NCBI GenBank assembly: GCA_037034305.1
Contig: JBAGJY010000005.1
Span: 248,001-312,000, forward strand
Length of the DNA: 64,000 nt
From: Streptantibioticus_A sp037034305
Lineage (GTDB): Bacteria; Actinomycetota; Actinomycetes; Streptomycetales; Streptomycetaceae
Direction: 5' to 3'
Below the pieces are notes generated by a model. It did no database searches. It saw nothing but the letters and a program-made list of their open reading frames with translations, and was not told the origin of the DNA. The position numbers and the translations under genes were made by a program. Shown in pieces: positions 15,920 to 24,723 of the stretch; the first letter of the stretch is position 1, and each line of letters begins with the position of its first letter.

Positions 15920-17662
15920 GTGGGATACCAGGTTTGGGCACCGCTGGCCCGGCAGGTCGCGGTTCGCGTCGCCGGTCGGGACCATCCGATGCGGTCCGAT
16001 CCGGCGCGCCCCGGCTGGTGGCTGACGGACGGCGCGGACGCGCCCCCGTACACGGACGGCACCCGGTACGCGTTCGTGCTGGACGGCGGCGAACCGCTGC
16101 CCGACCCGCGCTCCCGGCGCCAGCCGGACGGCCCTGACGGGCCGAGCGCGGTGGTGGACCACACCCGGCACGCCTGGCGGCACACCTGGACCGGCAGGGG
16201 GCTGCCCGGCGCCGTGCTCTACGAGCTGCACATCGGCACGTTCACCCGTGAGGGCACCTTCGACGCGGCGGCGGCACGACTGCCGCACCTGGCCTCGCTG
16301 GGCGTCAGCCATGTCGAGCTGATGCCGGTCTGCCCGTTCCCCGGCAGGCACGGCTGGGGGTACGACGGGGTGGCGCTGTGGGCGGTGCACGAACCCTACG
16401 GCGGCCCTGAGGGGCTTAAGCGCTTTGTCGACACGGCGCACGGCCACGGGCTCGGGGTGGTGCTCGACGTGGTGCACAACCATCTGGGGCCGTCGGGGGA
16501 CCATCTACCCGCGTTCGGGCCGTACTTCACCGACCGGCACCAGACGCCCTGGGGCGCCGCGGTCAACCTGGACGCGCCCGGCTCCGACGAGGTGCGCGAC
16601 TTCCTCGTCGGCAGCGCGCTCGCCTGGTTGCGGGACTACCGGTTGGACGGGCTGCGGCTGGACGCGGTGCACGCGCTCGCCGACACCCGGGCACTGCCGT
16701 TCCTGGAGGAACTGTCCGCCGCGGTCGACGCGTTGGCGGCCGAGACAGGACGGCCGCTGTTCCTGATCGCCGAGTCCGACCTGAACGATCCGCGCACCAC
16801 CACCCCCCGCGACTTGGGCGGGCTCGGCCTGCACGCGCAGTGGAGCGACGACTTCCACCACGCCCTGCACACCGCGCTGACCGGCGAGTGCCAGGGCTAC
16901 TACGCGGACTTCGCGCGCGCCCCGCTCGCGGCGCTGGCCAGGACGCTGACCGGGGTGTGGTTCCACGACGGCACGTACTCGTCGTTCCGCGGCCGGGCGC
17001 ACGGCCGACCGCTGCCCGACGGCGTGCCGGGGCACCGGTTCCTCGGCTACGCGCAGACCCACGACCAGATCGGCAACCGCGCCACCGGCGACCGCCTGAC
17101 GGTGCGTCAACTCAGTTTGGGGGCCGCGCTGGTGCTGACCGCGCCGTTCACGCCCATGCTGTTCATGGGCGAGGAGTGGGGGGCGGGTACGCCCTGGCAG
17201 TTCTTCACCGACCACACCGATCCGGCGCTGGCCGACGCGGTGCGCGACGGGCGGCGCAGGGAGTTCGCCGAGCACGGCTGGGCCGCGTCGCGGATTCCGG
17301 ACCCGCAGGATCCGGCGACCCGGCTGCGGTCCTGCCTGGACTGGTCGGAGCCGGACCGCGAACCGCACGCGGGCCTGCTGCGCTGGTACCGCACACTGAT
17401 CGCGCTGCGCGCGGCCGAGCCGGAACTGGCCGACCCGGACCTGGCGTCGGTCCGGGTCGACTTCGACGAGGAAGCCCGCTGGATCGTGGTGCGCCGCGGA
17501 CAGCTGCGCACCGCGGTGAACTTCGCGGACCAGCCGCGCGAACTCCCGCTGTGCGGCCACCAGGTGCTGGCCGCCTCGGCCGAACTGCCCGAAAGCGGTG
17601 GGCGGTTGGTGCTGCCCGGCGGCTCGGCGGCGGTGCTACGGGGCGGTACGGGCCGGGGGTGA
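15920..17662 (+). CDS. treZ: Malto-oligosyltrehalose trehalohydrolase (TreZ)
   Basis: Releases free trehalose from the product of TreY (580 aa, cytoplasmic). It has an N-terminal sandwich domain (YQVWAPLARQVAVRV) and a GH13 barrel with YELHIGTFT, GYDGVALWAVH, and the catalytic residues Asp248 (LDGLRLDAVHAL), Glu285 (LIAESDLND) and Asp382 (THDQIGNR). The LDAVHA and IAESDLND signatures separate TreZ from branching enzyme. The GTG start follows AGGGAGGA. It converges on the ZapE-like gene with only 4 bp between the stops. Confidence 0.94.
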   Translation: MGYQVWAPLARQVAVRVAGRDHPMRSDPARPGWWLTDGADAPPYTDGTRYAFVLDGGEPLPDPRSRRQPDGPDGPSAVVDHTRHAWRHTWTGRGLPGAVLYELHIGTFTREGTFDAAAARLPHLASLGVSHVELMPVCPFPGRHGWGYDGVALWAVHEPYGGPEGLKRFVDTAHGHGLGVVLDVVHNHLGPSGDHLPAFGPYFTDRHQTPWGAAVNLDAPGSDEVRDFLVGSALAWLRDYRLDGLRLDAVHALADTRALPFLEELSAAVDALAAETGRPLFLIAESDLNDPRTTTPRDLGGLGLHAQWSDDFHHALHTALTGECQGYYADFARAPLAALARTLTGVWFHDGTYSSFRGRAHGRPLPDGVPGHRFLGYAQTHDQIGNRATGDRLTVRQLSLGAALVLTAPFTPMLFMGEEWGAGTPWQFFTDHTDPALADAVRDGRRREFAEHGWAASRIPDPQDPATRLRSCLDWSEPDREPHAGLLRWYRTLIALRAAEPELADPDLASVRVDFDEEARWIVVRRGQLRTAVNFADQPRELPLCGHQVLAASAELPESGGRLVLPGGSAAVLRGGTGRG

Positions 17663-17666
17663 AGGG

Positions 17667-18785
17667 CTAAGCGTTGGTGGGGCGGCCCGCGTCGCGGGCG
17701 AGGGCGGTCAGTCGGGAGATCGCCCGGAAGTACTTCTTGCGGTAGCCGCCCTTCAGCATCTCCTCGCTGAAGATCTGGTCGAACGGGACACCCGAGGCCA
17801 TCACCGGCACCTCGCGGTCGTAGAGCCGGTCGGCGAGCACCACCAGCCGCAGCGCGGTGGCCTGGTCGGTGACCGGGGCCACCCCGCGCAGGAAGACCGC
17901 GCCGATCCCGTCGCACAGCGCGCCGTAGCGGCTGGGGTGCACCCGCGAGAGGTGCTCGACCAGCGGGCCGAAGTCGTCGAGGGAGGAGGCGTGCGGTGTG
18001 GCGTACGCGGCCTCGGTGACCTGCTCGTCGGAGTAGGGCGCCGGGGCCTGCGGCAGTCCGCGGTGCCGGTAGTCCTCGCCGTCGATCCGCTGGGCCTGGA
18101 AGCGGGCGGACAGCCCCTGGATCTCGCGCATGAAGTCAGAGGCGGCGAACCGCCCCTCGCCGAGCTTGCCGGGCAGCGTGTTGGAGGTGGCGGCGAGCTT
18201 GACGCCCGCGTCGGCCAGCTTGCCGAGCAGGGTGGAGACCAGGACGGTGTCCCCGGGGTCGTCCAGCTCGAACTCGTCGATGCACAGCAGCCGGTGGCCG
18301 CTGAGCGCGGTCACCGCCTGCTGGAAGCCCAGGGCGCCGACCAGATTGGTCAGCTCCACGAACGTGCCGAACGCCTTCCGCTCGCGCGGTGCGGGGGTGG
18401 CGTGCCACAGCGAGGCCAGCAGGTGCGTCTTGCCGACGCCGTAGCCGCCGTCGAGGTACACCCCGCTGGGGCCGCTGGCCTTCTCGCCTCCTCGGCGGAA
18501 CCACCGCTTCCTGGCGCCCGCGTCGGCGGCGTCGGCGGCGAGGCTTCCGGCGAAGCCGCGCAGGACGGTGACCGCCTGGGCCTGGCTGGGCTGGTTCGGG
18601 TCCGGCAGATAGTTCTCGAACCGGACGGCGTCGAACCGCGGCGGCGGCACCATCTCGGCGACCAGTCGATCGGCCGGAACATGCGGCTCACGCTCACACA
18701 GCGACGCGGGGACGTCGCCGGAGGCGTCGGCTATCGAGTGCGGTGCGGAGTGCCGCGAGTCAGCTGCGGAGGCGGGAGAGGACAC
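17667..18785 (-). CDS. zapE: ZapE/AFG1-family ATPase
   Basis: AAA-type P-loop ATPase (372 aa) of the ZapE/AFG1 family, linked in other bacteria to cell division. Walker A is GGYGVGKTHL, Walker B LLCIDEFELDD, sensor-like SNTLP follows, and the RFAASDFMREIQ and GYRKKYFRAI segments are family-typical. The GTG start at 18785 gives an N-terminus (SSPASAADS…VPADRLVAEMVPPPRF) like that of actinobacterial relatives; the frame stays open upstream only because of the GC-rich repeat region. Role in division is by analogy. Confidence 0.88.
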   Translation of the reverse strand: MSSPASAADSRHSAPHSIADASGDVPASLCEREPHVPADRLVAEMVPPPRFDAVRFENYLPDPNQPSQAQAVTVLRGFAGSLAADAADAGARKRWFRRGGEKASGPSGVYLDGGYGVGKTHLLASLWHATPAPRERKAFGTFVELTNLVGALGFQQAVTALSGHRLLCIDEFELDDPGDTVLVSTLLGKLADAGVKLAATSNTLPGKLGEGRFAASDFMREIQGLSARFQAQRIDGEDYRHRGLPQAPAPYSDEQVTEAAYATPHASSLDDFGPLVEHLSRVHPSRYGALCDGIGAVFLRGVAPVTDQATALRLVVLADRLYDREVPVMASGVPFDQIFSEEMLKGGYRKKYFRAISRLTALARDAGRPTNA

Positions 18786-19184
18786 AGCCCCCAAGCGTAT
18801 CCGCCAGCGCGTGGCCGCGCTGTCGGCCAGCTCACGGGGCCGGAGGGTTCGGCTGGCGGCGCCGGACGCGGGGGGTTTGGTGGGTTTCGCGGGCCTTGTG
18901 CGGTTCGGATTGTTCGGCTTGTTCGGCACTGCCGGGCTCCCACGTCGTGGCCGATCGCCGCCGGGGCGGGGAACTGGTTGCCGCCGCGGCGGAGCGGCCG
19001 TCTCGGCGCAGCGGAGGGGCCGCCTCGGCGGGGCAGTCGGCGCAGCGGAGCGGCCGCCTCGGCGGAGGGGCCGACGCGGCGGTGCCGTGGCTGCGGGTGG
19101 GGCGGGAGCGCTGGGCGCCCTGGCCTCGGCCGGGGCGAAACCGGGGCCGCGGGGGGGCGAAGGCCGCGTGCCAGACTGGGGCGC
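18786..19184. other. 399-bp non-coding divergent gap
   Basis: No gene is supported in this stretch between the ZapE-like and RibD-like genes, although several frames are open because of extreme GC content. It contains short imperfect direct repeats (18989-19081) and a CAGACT sequence 9 bp before the RibD-like ATG that could act as a -10 box for a leaderless transcript. Confidence 0.5.
18989..19081. repeat. Imperfect 20-bp direct repeats
   Basis: The unit GCGGAGCGGCCGCCTCGGCG occurs at 18989-19008 and 19011-19030 (one or two changes) and 19045-19064, with a degenerate overlapping fourth copy at 19062-19081. Spacing is irregular (22, 34 and 17 bp). Replication slippage is the simplest explanation. 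Confidence 0.6.
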
Positions 19185-19952
19185 ATGCGTCGCTTGTTTC
19201 CCGTGAGCCCGGCCGACGAGGCCGATTCCCTCGACAGTCTGGAGGCGTTGGCCGAGGCGTACGCCTATCCCGCGCCGCGCGACGCGGCGGTGCCGTGGCT
19301 GCGGGGGAACATGGTCGCCTCGCTGGACGGGGCGGCCCGGCACGACGGGCGGTCGCAGCCTTTGTCCTCGGCGGCCGACATGCGGATCTTCGGCGTGCTG
19401 CGCGGGCTGGCGGACGCCGTCGTGGTGGGCGCGGAGACGGTGCGGCAGGAGGGGTACCGCCCGGCCAAGGCCAGGGAAGCCTTCGCCGAGCGCCGCGCGG
19501 CGCTCGGCCAGCCGGTCGCCCCGGTGATCGCCGTGGTCAGCGCCAGCCTGGAGCTGGACTTCTCCCTCCCGCTGTTCACCGAACCGCTGGCACCGACCCT
19601 GGTGCTCACCGGCGCGCAGGCGGACCCGGACCGGGTGCGCGCCGCACGGGCCTGCGGCGCGGAGGTGGTCGTGGCGGGCCAGGGCGCCGGGGTCGAACCG
19701 GCCGAGGCGGTGCGCGCGCTGGCCGCGCGCGGGTTGACCCGGCTGCTGACCGAGGGCGGCCCCCGGCTGCTCGCCCAGTTCGCCGCGGCCGAGGTGCTGG
19801 ACGAGCTGTGCCTGTCCATCGCTCCGCTGGTAGCGGCCGGTACCGCGCCACGGATCATGGACGGTCCCGGGCTGGCCGTACCGACACGCTTCGCTCCGGC
19901 GTCCATCCTCGAAGAGGACGGATTCTTGTTCACCCGCTACGTCCGGGCCTGA
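19185..19952 (+). CDS. RibD C-terminal-like (dihydrofolate-reductase fold) pyrimidine reductase
   Basis: A 255-residue NADPH-dependent reductase fold like the C-terminal domain of RibD. Motifs are NMVASLDGAAR, the DMRIFGVLRGLADAVVVGAETVR cofactor region, and the glycine-rich LLTEGGPRLLAQF. It lacks the deaminase domain, so it is a stand-alone reductase, perhaps acting on a riboflavin-pathway or deazaflavin-related substrate; no neighbouring rib genes support a precise role. The ATG at 19185 has no clear ribosome-binding site and may be leaderless. Confidence 0.8.
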   Translation: MRRLFPVSPADEADSLDSLEALAEAYAYPAPRDAAVPWLRGNMVASLDGAARHDGRSQPLSSAADMRIFGVLRGLADAVVVGAETVRQEGYRPAKAREAFAERRAALGQPVAPVIAVVSASLELDFSLPLFTEPLAPTLVLTGAQADPDRVRAARACGAEVVVAGQGAGVEPAEAVRALAARGLTRLLTEGGPRLLAQFAAAEVLDELCLSIAPLVAAGTAPRIMDGPGLAVPTRFAPASILEEDGFLFTRYVRA

Positions 19953-20128
19953 CCTCCGTTGTCTCTGGCGACCCCGCAGTCATCCAGACCTCCCACGAGC
20001 CCACCCCCTACGGAATGATCCGTTCCGCTTCGCCCCTGGAGAAGGGGATATTCGGCGCGCCCCATCGGTACTCAGGGCAGGATGGTTTCTGTGGGGATCA
20101 GTGGCCCCCGAGAAAGAAGGACGAGTCC

Positions 20129-20596
20129 GTGATCACGACCGTACTCATGATCGAGAAGCCGCTCGCCCCCGTCGACGTGCAGCTGGTCACCACCTTGCAC
20201 GCGGGCGAGCCGGTCTCCTTCGTGGTCCTGATGCAGCCGCGCGGCGACCAGGAGCGACTGCTGCGCGCACTGGACGACGTCGCCCTGGGCGAACTGCGCA
20301 GCGCCGCGCACGAGGACGACGTGCCCGAGGGCGAGCAGGCGCTGGCCCCCGCGTCGCAGGCCCTGGAGCACAGCCTGCGCGAGCTGCGCAAGGCGGGAGC
20401 CCAGGCGGTCGGCGAGATCGTCGAGGAGCATCCGCTCGTCCTGCTGCGCTCGGTCGTGGAGAAGACCAACGCCGACGAGGTGATCGTGCTCACCGCCCCG
20501 CACCTGGTGGAGGAGTTCTTCCACCGCGACTGGGCCTCCCGCGCCCGCCACACCGTGGGCGTGCCCGTACTGAAGTTGTACGCGCACAACGAGTGA
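20129..20596 (+). CDS. Conserved hypothetical protein, possible universal-stress-like fold
   Basis: A 155-residue soluble protein conserved in Streptomyces as I recall, sometimes misleadingly labelled an indole-glycerol-phosphate synthase. It shows alternating beta strands and helices (TTVLMIEKPL, VSFVVLMQPRGDQ, EVIVLTAPHLVEEFFHRDWASRARH, VPVLKLYAHNE), which resembles the universal stress protein or Rossmann-like fold; the final strands match the usual VPVL…H ending. No catalytic motif of any known enzyme is evident. The GTG at 20129 has AAGGA 8-10 nt upstream. It lies 78 bp before murC on the same strand. Confidence 0.65.
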   Translation: MITTVLMIEKPLAPVDVQLVTTLHAGEPVSFVVLMQPRGDQERLLRALDDVALGELRSAAHEDDVPEGEQALAPASQALEHSLRELRKAGAQAVGEIVEEHPLVLLRSVVEKTNADEVIVLTAPHLVEEFFHRDWASRARHTVGVPVLKLYAHNE

Positions 20597-20674
20597 TCGC
20601 GGACCGCCCGGCCGCGGGCAGGATGCGACAATCACGGCCGAGCAGTTGTCAGCCATCATCGAAGGAGCCCGCGT

Positions 20675-22078
20675 ATGGCACCCGCCGTCCCCACTGCCAT
20701 GGCCCGACCGCACTTCATCGGTATCGGCGGCGCCGGGATGTCGGGCATCGCCAAGATCCTCGCGACACGCGGCGCACGCGTCGCGGGCAGTGACGCGAAG
20801 GACTCCGAGACCGCCGCCGCCCTGCGGGCGCTCGGCGTCACGGTGCACATCGGGCACGCGGCGGCGCACCTCGCCGAGGACGCCACCTGCGTGGTGGTCT
20901 CCAGCGCCATCCGCGACGACAACCCGGAACTCGCCGCGGCCCGCGAACGCGGCGTTCCGGTCGTGCACCGCTCCGACGCCCTGGCCGGGCTGATGACCGA
21001 CAGCCGCGCGATCGCGGTGGCCGGTACGCACGGGAAGACCACTACCACCTCGATGCTGGCGGTCAGCCTGACCACCTTGGGCCTCGACCCCTCGTACGCC
21101 ATCGGCGGCGACCTGGACGCGCCCGGCTCCAACGCCCGGCACGGCGACGGCGAGATCTTCGTGGCCGAGGCCGACGAGAGCGACCGCAGCTTCCACAAGT
21201 ACGCGCCCGAGGTGGCGATCGTGCTCAACGTGGAACTCGACCACCACGCCAACTACGCCTCGATGGACGAGATCTACGAGTCCTTCGAGACCTTCGCCGA
21301 CCGCATCGTGCCCGGCGGCACCCTGGTGATCGCGGCCGACCACCCGGGCGCCCGCGAACTGACCGCGCGGCTGCGCGGCCGGGACGGGCTGCGCATCGTC
21401 ACCTACGGCGAGGCGGCCGACGCCGACGTACGGATCGTGGGCATCGCGCCGCACGGGCTGACCAGCGAGGTCACCGTTCTGCTCGACAACCAGCAGTTGA
21501 CCTTCACCGTCTCCGTGCCCGGCCGCCACTACGCGCACAACGCCGTCGCCGCGCTCACCGCGGGCACCGCGCTGGGCATCCCGGCCGCCGAACTCGCCCC
21601 GGCGCTCGCCTCCTACACCGGGGTCAAGCGCCGCCTCCAGCTCAAGGGCAGCGCCGCCGGGGTTCAGGTCATCGACTCCTACGCGCACCACCCCACCGAG
21701 ATCGCGGCCGACCTCGAAGCGATCCGCGGCAGCGCGGCCGACGGCCGGGTGCTGGTGGTCTTCCAGCCCCATCTGTTCAGCCGCACCCAGCAGTTGGCGA
21801 CCGAGATGGGCGAGGCCCTCGCGCTGGCCGACGCCTCCGTGGTGCTGGACATCTACCCGGCCCGCGAGGACCCGATCCCGGGCGTCACCAGCGCGCTGAT
21901 CATCGAGGCGGCCGCCGCCAAGGGCGCCGACACCGACGCGGAGCACGACAAGGAAGCCGTCCCGGGCCGGATCGCCGGAATGGCCAAGCCCGGTGATCTC
22001 GTTCTGACCATGGGGGCGGGCGATGTGACCGAACTCGGTCCGAAGATCCTGGCCCGCCTCGCCACCGTGGAGAGCTGA
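20675..22078 (+). CDS. murC: UDP-N-acetylmuramate--L-alanine ligase (MurC)
   Basis: Cytoplasmic Mur ligase (467 aa) that adds L-Ala to UDP-MurNAc in peptidoglycan synthesis. The N-terminal UDP-binding motif is HFIGIGGAGMSGIAKIL, the ATP loop GTHGKTTTTSM (G117-K121), the central EADESDRSF and LNVELDHHANY, and the C-terminal VIDSYAHHPTEI and FQPHLFSRT motifs are all intact. The ATG is preceded by GAAGGAG. Unlike in many bacteria it is not inside the dcw cluster here but next to msrB, 10 bp downstream. Confidence 0.96.
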   Translation: MAPAVPTAMARPHFIGIGGAGMSGIAKILATRGARVAGSDAKDSETAAALRALGVTVHIGHAAAHLAEDATCVVVSSAIRDDNPELAAARERGVPVVHRSDALAGLMTDSRAIAVAGTHGKTTTTSMLAVSLTTLGLDPSYAIGGDLDAPGSNARHGDGEIFVAEADESDRSFHKYAPEVAIVLNVELDHHANYASMDEIYESFETFADRIVPGGTLVIAADHPGARELTARLRGRDGLRIVTYGEAADADVRIVGIAPHGLTSEVTVLLDNQQLTFTVSVPGRHYAHNAVAALTAGTALGIPAAELAPALASYTGVKRRLQLKGSAAGVQVIDSYAHHPTEIAADLEAIRGSAADGRVLVVFQPHLFSRTQQLATEMGEALALADASVVLDIYPAREDPIPGVTSALIIEAAAAKGADTDAEHDKEAVPGRIAGMAKPGDLVLTMGAGDVTELGPKILARLATVES

Positions 22079-22088
22079 GGAGCGAGCG

Positions 22089-22496
22089 ATGCCGTACGAG
22101 GTCGACAAGCCGGACGAGCAGTGGCGTGCGGAGTTGTCCGCCGCCGAGTACGCCGTACTGCGGAAGGCGGGCACCGAGCCCGCGTTCACCGGTGAGTACA
22201 CCGACACCACGACGAAGGGCGTCTACTCCTGCCGCGCCTGCGGGGCCGAACTCTTCCGTTCCGACACCAAGTTCGCCTCGCACTGCGGCTGGCCGTCCTT
22301 CTACGACCCGAAGGACAGCGACGCCGTAGAGCTGTTGGAGGACCGCTCCCACGGCATGGTCCGCACCGAGGTCCGCTGCGCCCGCTGCGGCTCCCATCTC
22401 GGCCATGTCTTCGAGGGCGAGGGTTACCCGACCCCGACCGACCAGCGGTACTGCATCAACTCGATCTCACTGCGGCTCGCCCCCGACGAGGGCTGA
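22089..22496 (+). CDS. msrB: Peptide-methionine (R)-S-oxide reductase (MsrB)
   Basis: Repairs R-methionine sulfoxide in proteins (135 aa, cytoplasmic). Catalytic Cys122 lies in the RYCINS motif; structural zinc is bound by C48, C51, C97 and C100 (two CXXC pairs), and a likely resolving Cys66 is in HCGWPSF. The gene starts 10 bp after murC with GAGGAGCGAG before the ATG, so it is cotranscribed. Confidence 0.96.
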   Translation: MPYEVDKPDEQWRAELSAAEYAVLRKAGTEPAFTGEYTDTTTKGVYSCRACGAELFRSDTKFASHCGWPSFYDPKDSDAVELLEDRSHGMVRTEVRCARCGSHLGHVFEGEGYPTPTDQRYCINSISLRLAPDEG

Positions 22497-22521
22497 CACC
22501 TCCCTACCGGTCCGCCAGCGG

Positions 22522-23010
22522 TCACAGCCGCCGGTACATGATGTGCAGTCCGACGTAGCCCTTGGTCGGATGGTGGAAGCCCTCGGGCAGCGTGGCCAGC
22601 ACCTCGAAGCCCAGCGAGCGCCACAGCGCGACCGCCCGGGTGTTGGTCTCCACCACGGCGTTGAACTGCATCGCCCGATAGCCCTCGGCGCGCGCCCACT
22701 CCAGCACGTGCTCGCCGAGGGCCCGGCCGACGCCCCGGCCGGAGCACCGGGGGTCGACCATGAAGCTCGCACTGGCGATGTGCGCTGCGCCGCCCATGTG
22801 GTTGGGGTTCATCTTGGCGGTGCCGAGCACCGCGCCGTCCTCGTCCACGGCGACGACTGTCCGCCCCGGTGGCTCCAGCAGCCACATCGCACGGGCCTGC
22901 TCCTCCGGGAGGTCACGGGGGTAGGTGTAGGTCTCTCCCGCCGCGACGATCTCCCGCATGAAGGGCCAGATCGCGGGCCAGTCGGCATGGGTCGCTTCCC
23001 TGATGAGCAT
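22522..23010 (-). CDS. GNAT-family N-acetyltransferase
   Basis: A 162-residue GCN5-like acetyltransferase. It begins LIREATHADWPAIWPFMREIV; the acetyl-CoA pyrophosphate loop is CSGRGVGRALGEHVLEW (consensus Q/RxxGxG/A), followed by the FNAVVETN and ALWRSLGFEVLATLPEGF segments seen in the phosphinothricin-acetyltransferase-like branch. The substrate is not predictable. The ATG at 23010 is the first sensible start; the frame extends further without family similarity. Confidence 0.85.
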   Translation of the reverse strand: MLIREATHADWPAIWPFMREIVAAGETYTYPRDLPEEQARAMWLLEPPGRTVVAVDEDGAVLGTAKMNPNHMGGAAHIASASFMVDPRCSGRGVGRALGEHVLEWARAEGYRAMQFNAVVETNTRAVALWRSLGFEVLATLPEGFHHPTKGYVGLHIMYRRL

Positions 23011-23068
23011 GGGGCCAGCATGCTCCGGCCAACGGCCCGGCCGCCAACGCTTTGAACGCCCGCGGCGC

Positions 23069-23734
23069 TCAGCGTCTGGCGGCCAGGCGGCAGCCAAGTG
23101 CCGTGGCGAGAGCGCATATGGCGGCCGTGAGGAGCAGCGGGAGGACCGGCGGGTGCACCGCGCCGGTGTGCGATCCGCTGACCAGGCCGCTGACCGCGGC
23201 GTTCGCCGGGGAACCCGAGGCGACCAGGACCAGCAGCGCCGCCAGCGCGGTGACCGGTATCGGCCAGCCGGGACGGCGCAGCACCGGCGGATTGCACAGC
23301 GCGCCGACCGCCGTTCCGAGCAGGGCGCAGGCGATGGTGGCCAGCAGCCCGGCCGTCACCGCCGGGGCTGTGGGCACCGGCAGGGTGTGGTCGTCGGTGT
23401 ACGGGGAACTGATGGCGGCGACGGCCAGCGTCCCGGCGGCACCGAACACCAGCGACGCGCTGAACGCCGTTGTGATGCAGGCGAGTTGCACCCGGGCCGG
23501 TCCCGCGGCGGCCTGGGTGATGGCGCGGGCGGCGGGCGGCTCACCCGTCGCGCAGACCCGCACCAGCCAGGCGGACACCGGCAGTATCGCCCCGGCAGAA
23601 AAGCCGAGGGAGTCCAGGAGCGGCTGCCCCGACTGGATGCCGATGCCCGTGATCACCCCGTAGAGCAGCAGCGGCGGAAGCCAGCGTTGGGAGCGCAGGA
23701 GGAGCGCCGTCTGATAGCGCAGCAGGGCCTTCAT
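23069..23734 (-). CDS. ABC transporter membrane subunit
   Basis: A 221-residue protein with about six hydrophobic segments and little hydrophilic sequence, encoded directly after an ABC ATPase gene with a 4-bp stop/start overlap (ATGA). It is probably the membrane half of a small export or resistance transporter. It has no motif that would give a substrate, and I do not recognise the family by name. Confidence 0.7.
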   Translation of the reverse strand: MKALLRYQTALLLRSQRWLPPLLLYGVITGIGIQSGQPLLDSLGFSAGAILPVSAWLVRVCATGEPPAARAITQAAAGPARVQLACITTAFSASLVFGAAGTLAVAAISSPYTDDHTLPVPTAPAVTAGLLATIACALLGTAVGALCNPPVLRRPGWPIPVTALAALLVLVASGSPANAAVSGLVSGSHTGAVHPPVLPLLLTAAICALATALGCRLAARR

Positions 23735-24585
23735 CGCACCGCTCCCGCCGAACTCGTACCGCCGGTGGACCGCACCGCGCGGATGTGCCAGGGCGGATCG
23801 GCGTCCAGCAGGGCGCGCAGCGCGGCGTCCGACTGGTCGGCGGCCACGCGGATCCGCAGCCGCCCCGGGGTGCCCGGCTGCGGCCCGTCCGCCCGGATGT
23901 GCGGCGCGAGGGCGGCGGGCGGCTCGCCGGTGCCCTCCGCCTCGATCACCACCCGCGCCATCTCAACGGCACCGGGCCGGCCTTCGGTCAGCCGCCCGGC
24001 CGCCACCCGGTGGACGCGCGGGGCGGCCTCGGCGAGCCGCCGTGGATCGTGGTCGACGTACACGGCGGTGCCGCCCGCGGCGACCCGCTCGGTCACCGCG
24101 TCGTCCAGCAGGGCGCGGGCCGCCGTGTCCAGCCCCGTCCAGGCCTCGTCGAGCACCAGCAGCTCCGGCTCGGCCAGCAGGGCCTGCGCCACCGCGACCT
24201 TCTGCGCGGTCCCCTTGGACAGCCGGTCCAGCGCGGTGCCCGCGAAGCCGGTGATGCCGAGGCGCTCAAGCCACCGCTCGGTGCGGGCCGCCGCCTGCCG
24301 ACCGGACAGTCCGTGCACCCGGCCCATGTGGACCAGGTATCCGGCGGCGTCGAACGGCAGGGTGGCCGCGAAGCGCTCGGGCACATAGGACGTGCGGGGG
24401 CGGCCGGTGATCCGGCCCGTGGTCGGGGCGTCTATCCCGGCGAGCAACCGCAGCAACGTGGACTTGCCGCTGCCGTTGCCGCCCTCCACGCGCAGCAGCG
24501 CTCCCGCGGGCACGTCGAGGTCTATGTCCCGCAGCACCCATGGCCCGCCCATCCGGTAGCGCCGCCCCACCGCCTCCAGTCTCAT
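23731..24585 (-). CDS. ABC transporter ATP-binding protein
   Basis: A 284-residue ATPase. Walker A is EGGNGSGKSTLL, the signature is the degenerate LSKGTAQKVAVAQAL (LSGGQ replaced by LSKGT, as in CcmA/BcrA-like exporters), Walker B is LLVLDEAWTGLD (Ala replacing the usual Pro after the catalytic Glu), and the switch His is in YVDHDPR. The ATG at 24585 has a GGGGGG run 8 nt upstream; a GTG at 24594 lies within that run. It pairs with the downstream membrane protein; an export function is likely. Confidence 0.85.
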   Translation of the reverse strand: MRLEAVGRRYRMGGPWVLRDIDLDVPAGALLRVEGGNGSGKSTLLRLLAGIDAPTTGRITGRPRTSYVPERFAATLPFDAAGYLVHMGRVHGLSGRQAAARTERWLERLGITGFAGTALDRLSKGTAQKVAVAQALLAEPELLVLDEAWTGLDTAARALLDDAVTERVAAGGTAVYVDHDPRRLAEAAPRVHRVAAGRLTEGRPGAVEMARVVIEAEGTGEPPAALAPHIRADGPQPGTPGRLRIRVAADQSDAALRALLDADPPWHIRAVRSTGGTSSAGAVR

Positions 24586-24723
24586 ACCGCTCACCCCCCG
24601 CGTCCGATGCCTCCGCCGTCCCGCGGATGCCTGTCGTACCGGTCAACGGCCCTCGCCGCGGGCTCGTTCCCCCCTCCCCCATCGTTCATCCGTTCGAGTG
24701 AGGGCTTCTGGCATGCTGGGCCG

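Noticed and set aside
18989..19081. Possible CRISPR array
   Set aside because: Repeats are GC-rich, imperfect, irregularly spaced and overlap; there are no unique spacers and no cas genes.
17598..19184. N-terminal extension of the RibD-like gene back to 17598
   Set aside because: The extension is antisense to the ZapE-like gene and passes through repeats; the family-like sequence begins at the ATG at 19185.
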